In this document: positions 1 through 8,589 of the stretch, in pieces | How the letters are laid out: each line of letters starts with the position of its first letter | How positions within the stretch are numbered: position 1 is the stretch's first letter | Position numbers and translations under genes: made by a program | The notes under the pieces: generated by a model | Databases searched by the model: none | What the model saw: only the letters and a program-made list of their open reading frames with translations | What the model was told of the DNA's origin: nothing | DNA from: Allacma fusca | Taxonomy: Eukaryota > Arthropoda > Collembola > Symphypleona > Sminthuridae | Length of the DNA stretch: 64,000 bases | Direction: 5' to 3' | Assembly (NCBI GenBank): GCA_947179485.1 | Contig: OX359250.1 | Coordinates: forward strand, 42,974,600 to 43,038,599

Positions 1-2
1 AG

Positions 3-179
3 CAAAAGAACGAATTGTTGATCCTGAACGATCGGACCCGGCGCTTAAGGGAGAGACTAGGACAGGTCAATCAATCCATAGAAGCGTGCCAGAGTGAAGA
101 GCAGAATTTAAGGAAAGCAATTCAAGAAGCTCAGGACGAGTTGACCAGGCAAGAATCAAGCAAAGAAGAAAAGAAGTAG
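3..179 (+). CDS. C-terminal end of a coiled-coil protein (cut by window edge)
   Basis: This is an open frame running in from the left edge and ending in TAG. It encodes a Leu/Glu/Gln/Arg-rich segment with heptad-like spacing (LLILNDRTRRLRERLGQV...) and a Lys-rich tail SSKEEKK, which suggests a parallel coiled coil. A second, similar coiled-coil tail lies at 312-581: both carry a 'LL...L..R.RRL..' start followed by 'Q....IE', so this may be a tandem duplication. Function unknown. Confidence 0.4.
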   Translation, partial: QKNELLILNDRTRRLRERLGQVNQSIEACQSEEQNLRKAIQEAQDELTRQESSKEEKK

Positions 180-311
180 AAAAATCTACAGAAGAGGACG
201 GTCATTGCCAATACCTGGTGATCAACCACAACTTTCACGGCTCGGTAGAAACCACTACAGAGGCCGAAAATACACCTGTAGAATCATCTACAGAAGAGGA
301 CGAGGATTTGA

Positions 312-581
312 ATGTGCCCCAAGAGGACATTCCCAGCAGGCCTACACGAAATCTCAAAAATACACAAAAGGACATTGTATTACTCAGTGGAACTCACCAA
401 CCGGAGACTGAAGTTGGAGAAGGAGCTGAAACAAGTCCAAGAGGAAATCCAGAGGTCACGGGAGGAGAGTCGGAAATTTACAGAGGAGGCGACAAGGAGG
501 AGACGCGCCAACAAGTCCGACGATACCCCACCCGGAACAGAAGGACAACAGGAAGAACAGGATCACTCTAAAAGGGCATGA
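312..581 (+). CDS. Small coiled-coil ORF of the purine-rich block
   Basis: An ORF of 89 residues. Residues about 28-60 are a charged heptad coiled coil (LTNRRLKLEKELKQVQEEI), followed by an Arg/Lys cluster RRRRANKS and an acidic Gln-rich tail. Its TGA stop overlaps the ATG of the next frame at 578 (ATGA), as in compact viral or coupled reading frames. A second open frame (218-571) overlaps it and ends in a basic RRYPTRNRRTTGR motif; I cannot tell which is the real one. No known family recognised. Confidence 0.35.
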   Translation: MCPKRTFPAGLHEISKIHKRTLYYSVELTNRRLKLEKELKQVQEEIQRSREESRKFTEEATRRRRANKSDDTPPGTEGQQEEQDHSKRA

Positions 582-1209
582 GCAACGCTCGATTCCTAAC
601 ACAAATTCCAGACTGCGTTTGTTTTGGAGCAGATGAAGTAGAATTAACAGTTGGCGAACAAGTAAGGACTGCAGGAGTAGTCCAGCACTGAATGTACTCA
701 ACTACCATCGTTGAGGAATGGCTTCAAAGCCCAGTGCCCCTGCAGTCGCGGAGGTGAGAGAAAGAGAGAGATAGATGTTGGGTTCTGTGGGATGTACTGC
801 TAGTTAGCATGCACCCAACGCTCACTTCATAGTGAGTGGATTTACTGATGCTTCGGGATAGGTGTGCCTCTGTCATAGCTAGACAGTGCACCCTCAGTTC
901 GTCGTGGGATATTATCTCCTTCTATGTTACCTTGCTCTCTCGCCTCCATAGTTTAAGTAAATTAGGTTAAGATTAATCGGGCTGCGTCCCGAAGCGAAAT
1001 TAACATGCTATGTAAATTGAGATACGATTGTTATAGTCTAAGGCTGAATGACAATAAAGATACTTTACTTTACTTTTACAGTTGGCGAACAAGTCAATCT
1101 CATCAGCTACTTACATTACCAAGGACGGAGAAGGTTACGTCTCATAGGCACGTACACGATAGTTGGCCAGGACTTAAACCATCCAAAAATACTGTACCTT
1201 CAAAGGTAG
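578..1209 (+). pseudogene. Small ORF interrupted by a retroposon
   Basis: A frame opens with ATG at 578 (MSNARFLTQIPDC) and is interrupted after residue 28 by the retroposon at 664-1077. Beyond the insertion, sequence of the same character continues to a stop at 1207-1209. The start overlaps the stop of the upstream coiled-coil ORF by four bases. It is part of the purine-rich fossil block. No domain recognised. Confidence 0.4.
664..1077 (+). mobile_element. Retroposon insertion (SINE or 5'-truncated LINE) with 17-bp target duplication
   Basis: The 17-bp word ACAGTTGGCGAACAAGT occurs at 647-663 and again at 1078-1094 and brackets 414 bp of different base composition. The insert ends in AATAAAGATACTTTACTTTACTTTT, a simple-sequence 3' tail typical of target-primed reverse transcription, so it lies in plus orientation. 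I found no convincing Pol III A/B boxes, so a 5'-truncated LINE tail is as likely as a SINE. The insertion splits the ORF that starts at 578. Confidence 0.8.
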
Positions 1210-1236
1210 TACCAGAAAGACATACAGGATGGCAAT

Positions 1237-1536
1237 ATGGCACCGGAAGAAATGATCTACCTATTCAAGGGACAAGAGTTCAATCCCACAACGATCCGGA
1301 GAAAGCCACCAAATTGCAAATTACGAAACCGTCAATTTGGGTACCCATGGTTAGTCAAACCATACAAATCAGAAAAGGACGTTGAAAACGAACAAGCCAG
1401 ATGGAGACTACCTGAGGAACCTATGGAGTCACAAGGACAGTCTACAGAAGGAGAGAGACAGCACGACAAAGGAGTCATACAAGATTTACCGACAATCAAG
1501 ACTTTCAAGTCACGAAGGTACACATCCCACACGTGA
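1237..1536 (+). CDS. Uncharacterised 99-residue ORF of the purine-rich block
   Basis: Begins MAPEEMIYLFKGQEF and contains a basic stretch (IRRKPPNCKLRNRQFGY), an aromatic WLVKPYKSEK segment and a polar tail. Ends in TGA, overlapping the next, longer frame by four bases in a GTGA junction. It looks protein-like in residue mix but no domain is recognisable. A third frame (1382-1606) overlaps it and is probably a shadow. Confidence 0.3.
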   Translation: MAPEEMIYLFKGQEFNPTTIRRKPPNCKLRNRQFGYPWLVKPYKSEKDVENEQARWRLPEEPMESQGQSTEGERQHDKGVIQDLPTIKTFKSRRYTSHT

Positions 1537-2324
1537 GCGAATGGCCAACAGCAGAGGAAGAGAGAGAAAGGGCAACCTGGGAGGAAGCAACAAGACGGGT
1601 AAATAGAAATTATGGGCCAACTAACCGAGACGAGCCAGAGGGGAGAGGAAGAGACCCGCCAAGAAATGGAGCAAACCTAGCATTCAACCCTCCAGTCGGA
1701 AGAGAACGCGGGAGAGCAAGGGAAACCCGAGAGGAAGCAAGACCTGGAGATTCGAGAGGAAGCTCAAGGGACGGATACAGTTCCAGGGACTCCAGGATTC
1801 GGAGGCGTGAACCCGACTCTTCATCTGAAATCCGGAAACGACGGGATGGTGACAGGTCTCGTAACCGGTGGGACAGTCCACCCAACACAAGGATACGGAG
1901 GGACAAAACCCCAACACCGCCACAACCCCCAAGGGAGCCCAGAAACGAAACGATGAGGGAATCACAGTTGGTAACACCCATAGCCTTATCAATACGAACG
2001 TACACGGAGGCGGTAAAAACACCAACCCCGAAAATACTCACCCGAGTTGACCCAATACCACGACAGCCAGCCGTCATCATTGTGCGAGCGGAAACACCGA
2101 CGACAACGCCGGAGCCCATTCCACCACCGGTGCATGTAACACTCTGGAGCGAGGAAATGGAAGAAGGAATCGAACCACCTCGAGGACCAGAGACAGATGA
2201 GTCATCTTCAGAGTCAGGGGAAGATGAGCAGGTGACAATACCACCATGCGCCAAGCAAGGATGTGAGAGACCCCGATGCGTCATCACGACAATCAGAGGT
2301 CCACAGGTGCAGGAGGAATGGTAA
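1533..2324 (+). CDS. Arg/Ser/Pro-rich disordered protein, 263 residues
   Basis: The frame is open upstream of 1533 and I see no clear ATG start near it. The N-terminal half is highly basic, with RD/RE/SR repeats (about residues 30-120) resembling RS-type or nucleic-acid-binding disordered regions. The middle is Pro/Thr-rich, followed by an acidic Ser-rich patch (ESSSESGEDEQ). The end carries two Cys pairs in CAKQGCERPRC. The T-poor composition makes long frames easy here, but the ordered basic-Pro-acidic-Cys layout is more than random. No family assigned. Confidence 0.35.
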   Translation: MSEWPTAEEERERATWEEATRRVNRNYGPTNRDEPEGRGRDPPRNGANLAFNPPVGRERGRARETREEARPGDSRGSSRDGYSSRDSRIRRREPDSSSEIRKRRDGDRSRNRWDSPPNTRIRRDKTPTPPQPPREPRNETMRESQLVTPIALSIRTYTEAVKTPTPKILTRVDPIPRQPAVIIVRAETPTTTPEPIPPPVHVTLWSEEMEEGIEPPRGPETDESSSESGEDEQVTIPPCAKQGCERPRCVITTIRGPQVQEEW

Positions 2325-2632
2325 CATCATCACAAAAAGCGCCTGAAACAGCAACAGAAAGTCAAAAGGAGATAAGACGAACAGTAGCGGAACTATTTGG
2401 ACCAACACAGATGGTCAATCCAATTCCGCCAGGATGGCCACGGAATCTCGTATGCATCCAAGAGGATTCGACACGAGCAGGCAGGCATGAAGAACTGATC
2501 AGAAAAATCAAAGACCAGGAACAACTCATCCAGGATCTGCGTTTATGCAAGATGGACGTCTCAGAGATGCAGAGACAAAAGGACAAGTTAACTCAGGAAC
2601 TGATTGAACACCGTCAAAAATGGCTCGACTAG
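2276..2632 (+). CDS. Coiled-coil ORF, 118 residues
   Basis: Overlaps the end of the upstream frame; a second ATG lies at the overlap itself in an ATGGTAA junction. Residues about 60-115 form a heptad coiled coil (HEELIRKIKDQEQLIQDL, then MQRQKDKLTQELIEHRQ). This is the third coiled-coil tail in the block that ends just where another frame begins, a repeated architectural theme here. Function unknown. Confidence 0.35.
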   Translation: MRHHDNQRSTGAGGMVTSSQKAPETATESQKEIRRTVAELFGPTQMVNPIPPGWPRNLVCIQEDSTRAGRHEELIRKIKDQEQLIQDLRLCKMDVSEMQRQKDKLTQELIEHRQKWLD

Positions 2633-2767
2633 GGAAATACGGTTCACTTTCAACAGGTATGCAGGGAATCTCAGATTGATCCAGCTACGAGCGGATTTCC
2701 AGATACCATCAGAGGTTGGAAACCCAGCCTTGCCACGTCAACGGCAACATCCGGAGAACTGGAGCGA

Positions 2768-3121
2768 GTGCTTGCTCAGGAAAATTCCTCAACCCAGGGG
2801 AATGCCAGCACAACAGTGTCAGCACCGGAAATGCCATCATCACCACAACAAACTGTTGAGATTGCAACTTCGGAGGCATTTATAGCAGGGCAACACCAAC
2901 CAACCCTCAGTGAAGCAGACGATTCCGACGAGACCGGAGGAGAAGACGACCAGGACATTGGTTCGGCGAGGAAGAGGAACATACCCAAGCCAACTCTTCC
3001 ATACAAACGCCACCTCACACACCGGAGATGGCAGCTCAAGTCGGAGGAGGAGGAGGACGCGGAGGACCCATCCCAAGGATTGGTAACAATGTGTTCTCAA
3101 CCCTTCTCATTTTGGGTTTAA
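2768..3121 (+). CDS. Acidic/basic disordered ORF
   Basis: Open frame of 117 codons with no nearby ATG, so it probably continues from upstream. It contains a Ser/Thr/Gln-rich stretch, an acidic run (EADDSDETGGEDDQD), then a basic run with KRHLTHRR and another acidic patch. No fold recognised. The frame beginning at 3028 overlaps it in a different phase. Confidence 0.25.
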   Translation: MLAQENSSTQGNASTTVSAPEMPSSPQQTVEIATSEAFIAGQHQPTLSEADDSDETGGEDDQDIGSARKRNIPKPTLPYKRHLTHRRWQLKSEEEEDAEDPSQGLVTMCSQPFSFWV

Positions 3122-3237
3122 TAATATCTGCCATAGGTCATCAACACGGGAAGAAGCAGTTCAAGAACACGGAGATGCAGATGGATCCCAACATACCCTT
3201 GGTCACCACAACGCCAGTGGTGGTCCAAATTAGATGA
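3028..3237 (+). CDS. Small Gly-rich protein with one membrane segment
   Basis: ORF of 69 residues. A Gly/Arg-rich N terminus (VGGGGGRGG) is followed by a 16-residue hydrophobic segment (FSTLLILGLIISAIGH) and then a Lys-rich stretch. This fits a single-pass membrane peptide. A second hydrophobic segment begins in the next frame downstream (about 3280-3350). Part of the fossil block; function not known. Confidence 0.35.
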   Translation: MAAQVGGGGGRGGPIPRIGNNVFSTLLILGLIISAIGHQHGKKQFKNTEMQMDPNIPLVTTTPVVVQIR

Positions 3238-3325
3238 CTTCAGCCCAGCCAGTGCAGAGGGCTTTGACTATGCCAACCAAGGCTTAGTAGCAGGCGTAGT
3301 AGGAATCTGTGCAACAATATTTGCA

Positions 3326-3853
3326 ATGGTAGGAGTGTACGTCTCGTCATTCATGAAAGCCATCAGGTCACCAGGAAGTCCACTCAAGACGGTACAGATA
3401 CCTCAAGACTGGGTACTCATTGAGGCTCAACTACAGGACCAGAGACCAGTCTGGATGGTAATGCCCGTCAACGCCAGTGAGAAGGAGATGGAGGAATTCC
3501 TACGTGACCCAGGCAAGGCTACAACAGCGTTACCAGGAGAGATTACTCCACGGAACGCACACTACCTGAATGAGACATCCACGGCAAAGATCTGGAACCA
3601 GGCGATAAAGCAGGAGATGGCGATGGAGGAAAAGAGGGAATCGACGACACGCCCCGGAACCAACGTCCGAGGAGGAGGACCGACTACAGGCAGAGAGGGA
3701 TCGTCTGAAATTACCTCAGCTCATCTGGATCATGTCACACGCCATCAAAGAAACACACCACCTGGCCCAGCAGGCTTTGAAAGAATTCGCCATAGGATTT
3801 CTGAAGAAATTTGTGCCACTACCCCTAAATTGGAAAATCGAACTGTTCGATAA
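3326..3853 (+). CDS. Uncharacterised membrane-associated ORF
   Basis: The frame is open upstream of 3326, and the first residues continue a hydrophobic segment (GICATIFAMVGVYVSSFM) suggestive of a membrane helix. After it come about 100 residues of ordered-looking sequence (VQIPQDWVLIEAQL, RPVWMVMPVNASEKEMEEF) and then a low-complexity Arg/Gly/Thr tail. A potential N-glycosylation site (NAS) is present. No family recognised. Confidence 0.35.
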   Translation: MVGVYVSSFMKAIRSPGSPLKTVQIPQDWVLIEAQLQDQRPVWMVMPVNASEKEMEEFLRDPGKATTALPGEITPRNAHYLNETSTAKIWNQAIKQEMAMEEKRESTTRPGTNVRGGGPTTGREGSSEITSAHLDHVTRHQRNTPPGPAGFERIRHRISEEICATTPKLENRTVR

Positions 3854-4151
3854 ATATGGAGGCGAAATTCAAAACGTAATAGGTGAGGTAGTACAGGAGG
3901 CACTAATACACGTTCCAAAGGCTAGGAGGACCAAACGAAGCATTATCACAAGTGACCACCTAGACCAGCTGCAACGACAAATGCAGACGGACCCTCACAG
4001 CTTAACACTAGGAAAGTACTACGTCCACCCTGAACGAGATGTTGCAATAGGTGAAGTAGTCTACTTCATGCTCGCAACTACCATAATGGACGCTAACTGG
4101 ACCATCACCCTTCTCATTCCACACATCTACAATGGCGTCGAGCACATCTAG
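3732..4151 (+). CDS. ORF with dibasic (furin-like) site
   Basis: An ORF of 139 codons with well-mixed residues, including amphipathic helices (HLAQQALKEFAIGFLKKF). KARRTKR followed by S near residue 70 matches the RxKR-S pattern cut by furin in viral glycoproteins. Downstream are aromatic/hydrophobic stretches (VVYFMLATTIM) and an Asn-Trp-Thr glycosylation site. A processed envelope- or capsid-type protein is possible, but this is inference from one motif. Confidence 0.35.
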   Translation: MSHAIKETHHLAQQALKEFAIGFLKKFVPLPLNWKIELFDKYGGEIQNVIGEVVQEALIHVPKARRTKRSIITSDHLDQLQRQMQTDPHSLTLGKYYVHPERDVAIGEVVYFMLATTIMDANWTITLLIPHIYNGVEHI

Positions 4152-4440
4152 GGCGATGAGCTTCACCATTGGGAGGTAGAGACACAACCAGGTGTACTCC
4201 ATGACCACCCGCTATTCCTGAAGGAAGAGGCGAAACAGGATCAAATACGAAAGAAACGGACAGCTTTCGTGGGACCTATCAACGCATGGACACCCATGGC
4301 GTACAGTCGAGAATTCCTGAAGAAACAACTCCAACAAATGTTAACACAGGTGGAGGAAGAGGAGACAACCTCGTCATCGTCAGGTCGACCGATAGGAGTT
4401 CTACAACAACTGGTAAATTTTTATTTATTTTATAAGAATA
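4152..4440 (+). other. Gap between the dibasic-site ORF and the CxxC ORF
   Basis: Holds coding-like, T-poor sequence (charged KEEAKQDQIRKK, then an acidic EEEETTSSSSG stretch), then an abrupt AT-rich run (TTTTTATTTATTTTATAAG) near 4418-4440. A very similar AT-rich run recurs at about 8607-8623, near the right limit of the block. Nothing else identifiable. Confidence 0.3.
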
Positions 4441-4467
4441 TTGTTGTACATCGCCACCACCTTCGGA

Positions 4468-5565
4468 ATGGACACCGGAAAGGACAATGCACCCTTCCTG
4501 AAGGAAGCCCCACGTCAAGCAACGGAAGAACCGGCTTCAATTTCAGAAGAGGAATGGATACTACCGACCTCGGAGATATCCATTACCTGCAATGATGGAC
4601 ATACAACAACACAACCAGGCAGTTTAGAAAGACGAGACATAGATAACAGCACACCACTGGACCAACTTTCAAGGATGGTAGCAGAATTGTCTATAGGCAG
4701 TTCATCAGTGACAGAACTGACCCTGAACGAAGAGTGCATCTCATGCCAAGCAGCACCCATCTTCCAGGCATTACTCCAGGATTCCGGGACATGGAACTGC
4801 AGAAGGTGCAACCACAACGACACGGAACAGGTGACCACGGACACACTCCAAGGTGCAACAGGGACGACATGTGGTTCTTGCAGCGACGGACTCGGTGCCA
4901 TGGCATTGAGAGATAGCGACAGGAATTGGAGGTGTATAGAGTGTGATAACATCCTGAAGGAATTGACCGCAGCACAGGAAGCATCGCCATCAATCACCGA
5001 GATAACAGAACCAACCCCACCCAGTTCACCTGAACCAGAAACTTTTTCGCATCAATGCAACGGGGTCAACAGATCTACCACAACAAGGATACCATGTGAA
5101 AGTTGGACATGTCGAATTTGCCAGCAGACAGTACACTCGGAAAAGAAAAAGAATGCAGACAAGGAAGCCCAAGACAGAGCGGAGAGAGTGAGAGGACTTC
5201 CAGTCAAACGCATCCAAAGGACACGATCTGAACTCGACCAAAAGTTCAATCGGAACACGGTGCCAAACGGTGCATCTCGGATGGCAGGAATATTACAACA
5301 AACAAATCAGAGAAAGCCAGTCGACACGGAAAGAAGAACACCAAAGCGAAGGGACAGGTCACGAAGCATTTCACTCGAGACACTACAAGGTCGACGAGAA
5401 GAAAATCGGGAGGCGACACGATCGCTCTCCCCCACAACTAATGACCTCAATGCTTCAGATAGGCTCACCCCACCCGGGGAAAGCGCCAGGAAAAGGAGGA
5501 GAGGTCGACAACGACGAAGAAAGGGGACAAGTGAACCTGAAACACAGGACGAATTCCGCGTCTGA
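4468..5565 (+). CDS. CxxC-repeat (zinc-ribbon-like) protein with basic C terminus
   Basis: From ATG 4468 the frame encodes about 365 residues, the longest ORF of the block. Three or four short metal-binding-like modules follow a 'W.C..C' pattern: CISCQAA with GTWNCRRCNHN, TCGSCSDG with NWRCIECDN, and ESWTCRICQ. Each pairs two CxxC motifs about 20-30 residues apart, as in zinc ribbons. The C-terminal third is highly basic and Arg/Ser-rich, ending RKRRRGRQRRRKG, suggestive of nucleic-acid binding. No homologous family is recognised with confidence. Confidence 0.5.
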   Translation: MDTGKDNAPFLKEAPRQATEEPASISEEEWILPTSEISITCNDGHTTTQPGSLERRDIDNSTPLDQLSRMVAELSIGSSSVTELTLNEECISCQAAPIFQALLQDSGTWNCRRCNHNDTEQVTTDTLQGATGTTCGSCSDGLGAMALRDSDRNWRCIECDNILKELTAAQEASPSITEITEPTPPSSPEPETFSHQCNGVNRSTTTRIPCESWTCRICQQTVHSEKKKNADKEAQDRAERVRGLPVKRIQRTRSELDQKFNRNTVPNGASRMAGILQQTNQRKPVDTERRTPKRRDRSRSISLETLQGRREENREATRSLSPTTNDLNASDRLTPPGESARKRRRGRQRRRKGTSEPETQDEFRV

Positions 5566-5667
5566 GACTCAAGAGAAACGGAGGAACCACCCGGATACCA
5601 GAGAGATCCTAGCGTTCAGTTCATTGACCTATCAAGCGCAAATTTCCACATAAACGATCACGGATGG

Positions 5668-6030
5668 ATGGTCAATGCAGGATGGGCGAGACACCAACCC
5701 GAGATCGTCATTTTTACCCACCCCGATGAAGTACAACGATTCCAGGATCTGGACATAGTACAGCAGTTCATACGGGAAGTACGGGAGAGCATCCGAAACC
5801 CGTCGGACATTATACACATAAGACTCACAAACGATACGTTGGCGGATATCCCAATAGAAGAGCGCAACAAAAATCAAGACCACGATAGGACACAATGGAA
5901 CATCCCATTAGCCAAGTACAAGAAAGACCAATTTAACAAATGCGGAAAATGCAGAAAACAAATTCAAACAGACCCGGAAAGATTCCCGACATGCAATTAT
6001 GCCAGAGCACCACTCCAGAGCAAAGACTAG
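5668..6030 (+). CDS. Uncharacterised ORF with terminal CxxC motif
   Basis: An ORF of 120 codons with balanced residue use: an aliphatic/aromatic start (NAGWARHQPEIVIFTHPDEV), an amphipathic helix (DLDIVQQFIREVRESI) and a C-terminal CGKCRKQ pair. It follows the CxxC protein in the same register after about 100 bases, so the two may once have been expressed together. Fossil block; function unknown. Confidence 0.35.
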   Translation: MVNAGWARHQPEIVIFTHPDEVQRFQDLDIVQQFIREVRESIRNPSDIIHIRLTNDTLADIPIEERNKNQDHDRTQWNIPLAKYKKDQFNKCGKCRKQIQTDPERFPTCNYARAPLQSKD

Positions 6031-6989
6031 TTAGTTGGGTTAACAGAATGTACAGGGAAACCTTTATAGGGAGGCTACACACCCACCCTCAGGACCAACA
6101 ACCACCTCAAATCAAATTGGAACAACTCCAGAGGGCCCTGAGCACCCTTCAACAATTACCCACTAACACCAAGGAATCCAACCAGGAATACTATGAACAA
6201 CAGGAAGGAATTGATTTCAACAGTCGAGGAGAAGTGATTCGGGAGAGACGAGCTCTATTATATGAGGCAATGGACAGACCAACGGACTTTCGCCGCCTAG
6301 ACGCCAGAGAAAGAGACATCGTCCTGCTATATGGACAGGCTCGCAGAAACATTCCAATGGAGAACACCCGACTGGAAACAATGACGGGAAATCTAAACAT
6401 CTCACCAGGAGCGATGATTCCCAGGCTTTGGACAATCCTGTTCAACGACCAACAAGGACGACGGAGAGGAACCATTCCCCCCAGACTGGAATGTCGAGAA
6501 CACCAGGGAACCTTATATGGACTCACCGGAAATGAAATCCGAAGTCTACTCACGCGCATGTGGTACGACATAGGACCCCAACCAACATGGCTGGAACAGC
6601 AAACCTGGATAGAAAGCTTCCTAGTGAAAGGAGAAGCCATCATCCCCAGAGGAGAGAAAGCATTGGAGATGTTAGCTAACATACCTCCGCACTTACTCAG
6701 TTTTGCAGATTTTGCGAGCATGGCAGAAAGGATGATTACACTCTACCAACAAGAGGAAGCGATTGACGAATGGCAGCGTCTAGGATCACTCAACCAGAGC
6801 ACCGGATCTCGACCCAACCAATTTTCAGAGATTCTACAAGAAATTGGGCAATGGGAAGAATGGATGTTCGCAATGTCGTGTGCAGCCGAAGGAGAGAAAC
6901 CAACAACACTCCATGCTCGAGGAAGAAATGGAGGAGTAGTGACCACACGACGACCCCAAGAAAGCAGGAAAATTCCTATACCTGGATGA
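5940..6989 (+). CDS. Long helical ORF, about 345 residues
   Basis: Overlaps the preceding frame by 90 bases. The first ATG in frame is near 5949. It is rich in charged and aliphatic residues with many predicted helices (QRALSTLQQL, RDIVLLYGQARRN, EIRSLLTRMWYDIG, LSFADFASMAERMITLY) and several conserved-looking Trp residues (WLEQQTWIESF, QWEEWMFAM). This regular helical pattern with low repeat content makes it the most protein-like ORF of the block, possibly structural or gag/capsid-like. I cannot assign a family. Confidence 0.45.
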   Translation: MRKMQKTNSNRPGKIPDMQLCQSTTPEQRLVSWVNRMYRETFIGRLHTHPQDQQPPQIKLEQLQRALSTLQQLPTNTKESNQEYYEQQEGIDFNSRGEVIRERRALLYEAMDRPTDFRRLDARERDIVLLYGQARRNIPMENTRLETMTGNLNISPGAMIPRLWTILFNDQQGRRRGTIPPRLECREHQGTLYGLTGNEIRSLLTRMWYDIGPQPTWLEQQTWIESFLVKGEAIIPRGEKALEMLANIPPHLLSFADFASMAERMITLYQQEEAIDEWQRLGSLNQSTGSRPNQFSEILQEIGQWEEWMFAMSCAAEGEKPTTLHARGRNGGVVTTRRPQESRKIPIPG

Positions 6990-7175
6990 GTTCGTAGCAG
7001 TCAGACTCTGGGAGAGGGAACAATTCCACCGGATGCGGGACAAAATCAGCGAACGACCAGAGGGACCCCATTACCAAGCTTACGTTATGAGAGAGGAAGA
7101 TGAGCGAAGACCCGGAGTAACCTCAATACATCTGGCAAATTCAGCCATCGAAAGGTTTCAAATGCCACAATCGTA

Positions 7176-7523
7176 TTGGAAGCCAGGCTAGCAGAACGAG
7201 AATTGGAAGAATTGGTTCACACGCTGGGAAGACAAACGGACACCGAAATTCTTCTCAGAGATCCTGAACATCAAGTATTAAATACGCTCAGAAGGGACCC
7301 AATCAACGTATTCAAGCAAACCAGATACTTTTTCATCTCCATACCAACGGAAAGAGAACAGCTCATACAAGAGTTAAGGAAGCAACGACAGCGAGCGGAA
7401 CGAGCTCCAAACCCTACCCAATCTCACCCGTTTTTCATACTGACCTTTAGAGCACGAAGAGACGAAGACTCGGACCAGGACACCCCTGAAGAGTCATCGA
7501 ACCAGAAAGAAGAACGTCAATAA
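7176..7523 (+). CDS. Charged helical ORF, 115 codons
   Basis: Opens with a Glu/Arg/Leu-rich helix (LAERELEELVHTLGRQ), then INVFKQTRYFFISIPTE, a further charged helix and an acidic/Gln tail ending KEERQ. The preceding stretch (about 6990-7175) has similar coding character in another register. It is the last substantial frame of the purine-rich block. Confidence 0.3.
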   Translation: MEARLAERELEELVHTLGRQTDTEILLRDPEHQVLNTLRRDPINVFKQTRYFFISIPTEREQLIQELRKQRQRAERAPNPTQSHPFFILTFRARRDEDSDQDTPEESSNQKEERQ

Positions 7524-7960
7524 CCTAACAAGGAGGACGTCGGCCTGACAACCAACAGCTTGTTCATGGCCATCAAAAAGAACCAGCAGGAGGAAAATTG
7601 CCCAATGACGGGAGAAATTCTCGAGGGGAATGTAGATTAGTTCATTTCTGCAAAGGAATGACCTGGCGTAGTTACATTTTTAACAAGACGCTATGTGACA
7701 TCAACCATTGGGATTTACGGCGGATGTTACATAACAGTCAACAAAACAGTGTAGCAATAAGAGAAAAAATCAAATAAAAATAATAACAAAATGTATCGAA
7801 AAACCAAACAAAAATGAAGGAAGTTTTAACTATTCAAATGATCTCATAACCCTAGGATGCAATATGTTGCGCCACAGGAAGTTACAGGTCAGATCTCAAC
7901 CTAGATCTCGACCATCACAATTCTATCCACATTACGGAGAATATACAAACAATAAACAAA
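7524..7960 (+). other. Trailing non-coding part of the purine-rich block
   Basis: No frame of note. The sequence shifts gradually from T-poor to AT-rich (A-rich runs near 7760-7810). It could be a 3' untranslated region of the fossil or upstream DNA of the secreted-peptide remnant at 8078. Confidence 0.25.
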
Positions 7961-7968
7961 AAGAGGAG

Positions 7969-7974
7969 TATAAG
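7969..7974 (+). promoter_or_regulatory. Putative TATA box
   Basis: TATAAG, followed about 25-30 bases later by an initiator-like region (near 7995-8005), lies roughly 105 bases upstream of the ATG at 8078. The spacing suits a Pol II core promoter for the short secreted-protein remnant. Inference only. Confidence 0.35.
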
Positions 7975-8077
7975 ACGGAGGCTCTCAGCTGAGAGTTCTC
8001 ATAATCATCCTCATCACTCTAGAGAGCTCAATACCTGAGGCTACTCAGTGGACAATCAAGACTTATCGAAACTTAAC

Positions 8078-8310
8078 ATGAAGACTCAGTTACTTTTGTG
8101 CCTCACAATGGTGCTTATAATATTGTGACGGACGTACTAGTGGACAGCAAGCCTTTACCAAGGCCTAAGGCGGAGCCTATCCCACCATTGATTGCAGCAG
8201 GACTGGCAGCAGGAGGAGCATGGTTGGAAAAATCCATGTAACCAGCGTTAGCAGTAGGAGGAACGGCCATCACCGCCTCAGCCATGATGCAATAGGATCC
8301 GGACGTACAC
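8078..8310 (+). pseudogene. Decayed small secreted (Gly/Ala-rich) peptide gene
   Basis: From ATG 8078 the frame reads MKTQLLLCLTMVLIIL, a textbook signal-peptide core. Immediately downstream, in other registers, lie a Pro-rich spacer (KPLPRPKAEPIPP) and Gly/Ala-rich hydrophobic stretches (LIAAGLAAGGAWLEK; ALAVGGTAITASAMM), a layout seen in small secreted cuticle or antimicrobial-type proteins. It is broken, at least two interruptions by eye, and no product is claimed. It could belong to the fossil block or be an unrelated host gene. Confidence 0.4.
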
Positions 8311-8589
8311 ATTTTACACCACAAGGAGGACGGACAGCTCCAAGTAGTCCAGTACTACCCGGAGGCACCAACTAGTAAGGGACCAGGAGTTAGACAATGT
8401 TGCAACCGCAGCATTGGTCCAGGACTCAGTGGAGCAACTGATGGGCTGTAAACTACTAAGACCCAACACTTCCAATGCCACCCGGATCACCAGCAGGACC
8501 ACCTTGCAGATCTAAGGATTCAGGCAACAAGGACAACGCAAGAAAGAAGAAAGATGAACGAAATCAACAATATTCATCAAACTGTATGG

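Noticed and set aside
664-1077. tRNA-derived SINE with Pol III promoter
   Set aside because: I could not find convincing A and B boxes; the simple tail and duplication fit any target-primed retroposon, so the entry is left as SINE or truncated LINE.
1610-2287. Long minus-strand ORF (225 codons) opposite the Arg-rich ORF
   Set aside because: It is the antisense of a low-complexity Arg/Ser/Pro frame in T-poor DNA, where minus-strand stops are scarce as well; Ser/Leu/Gly content mirrors the sense codons.
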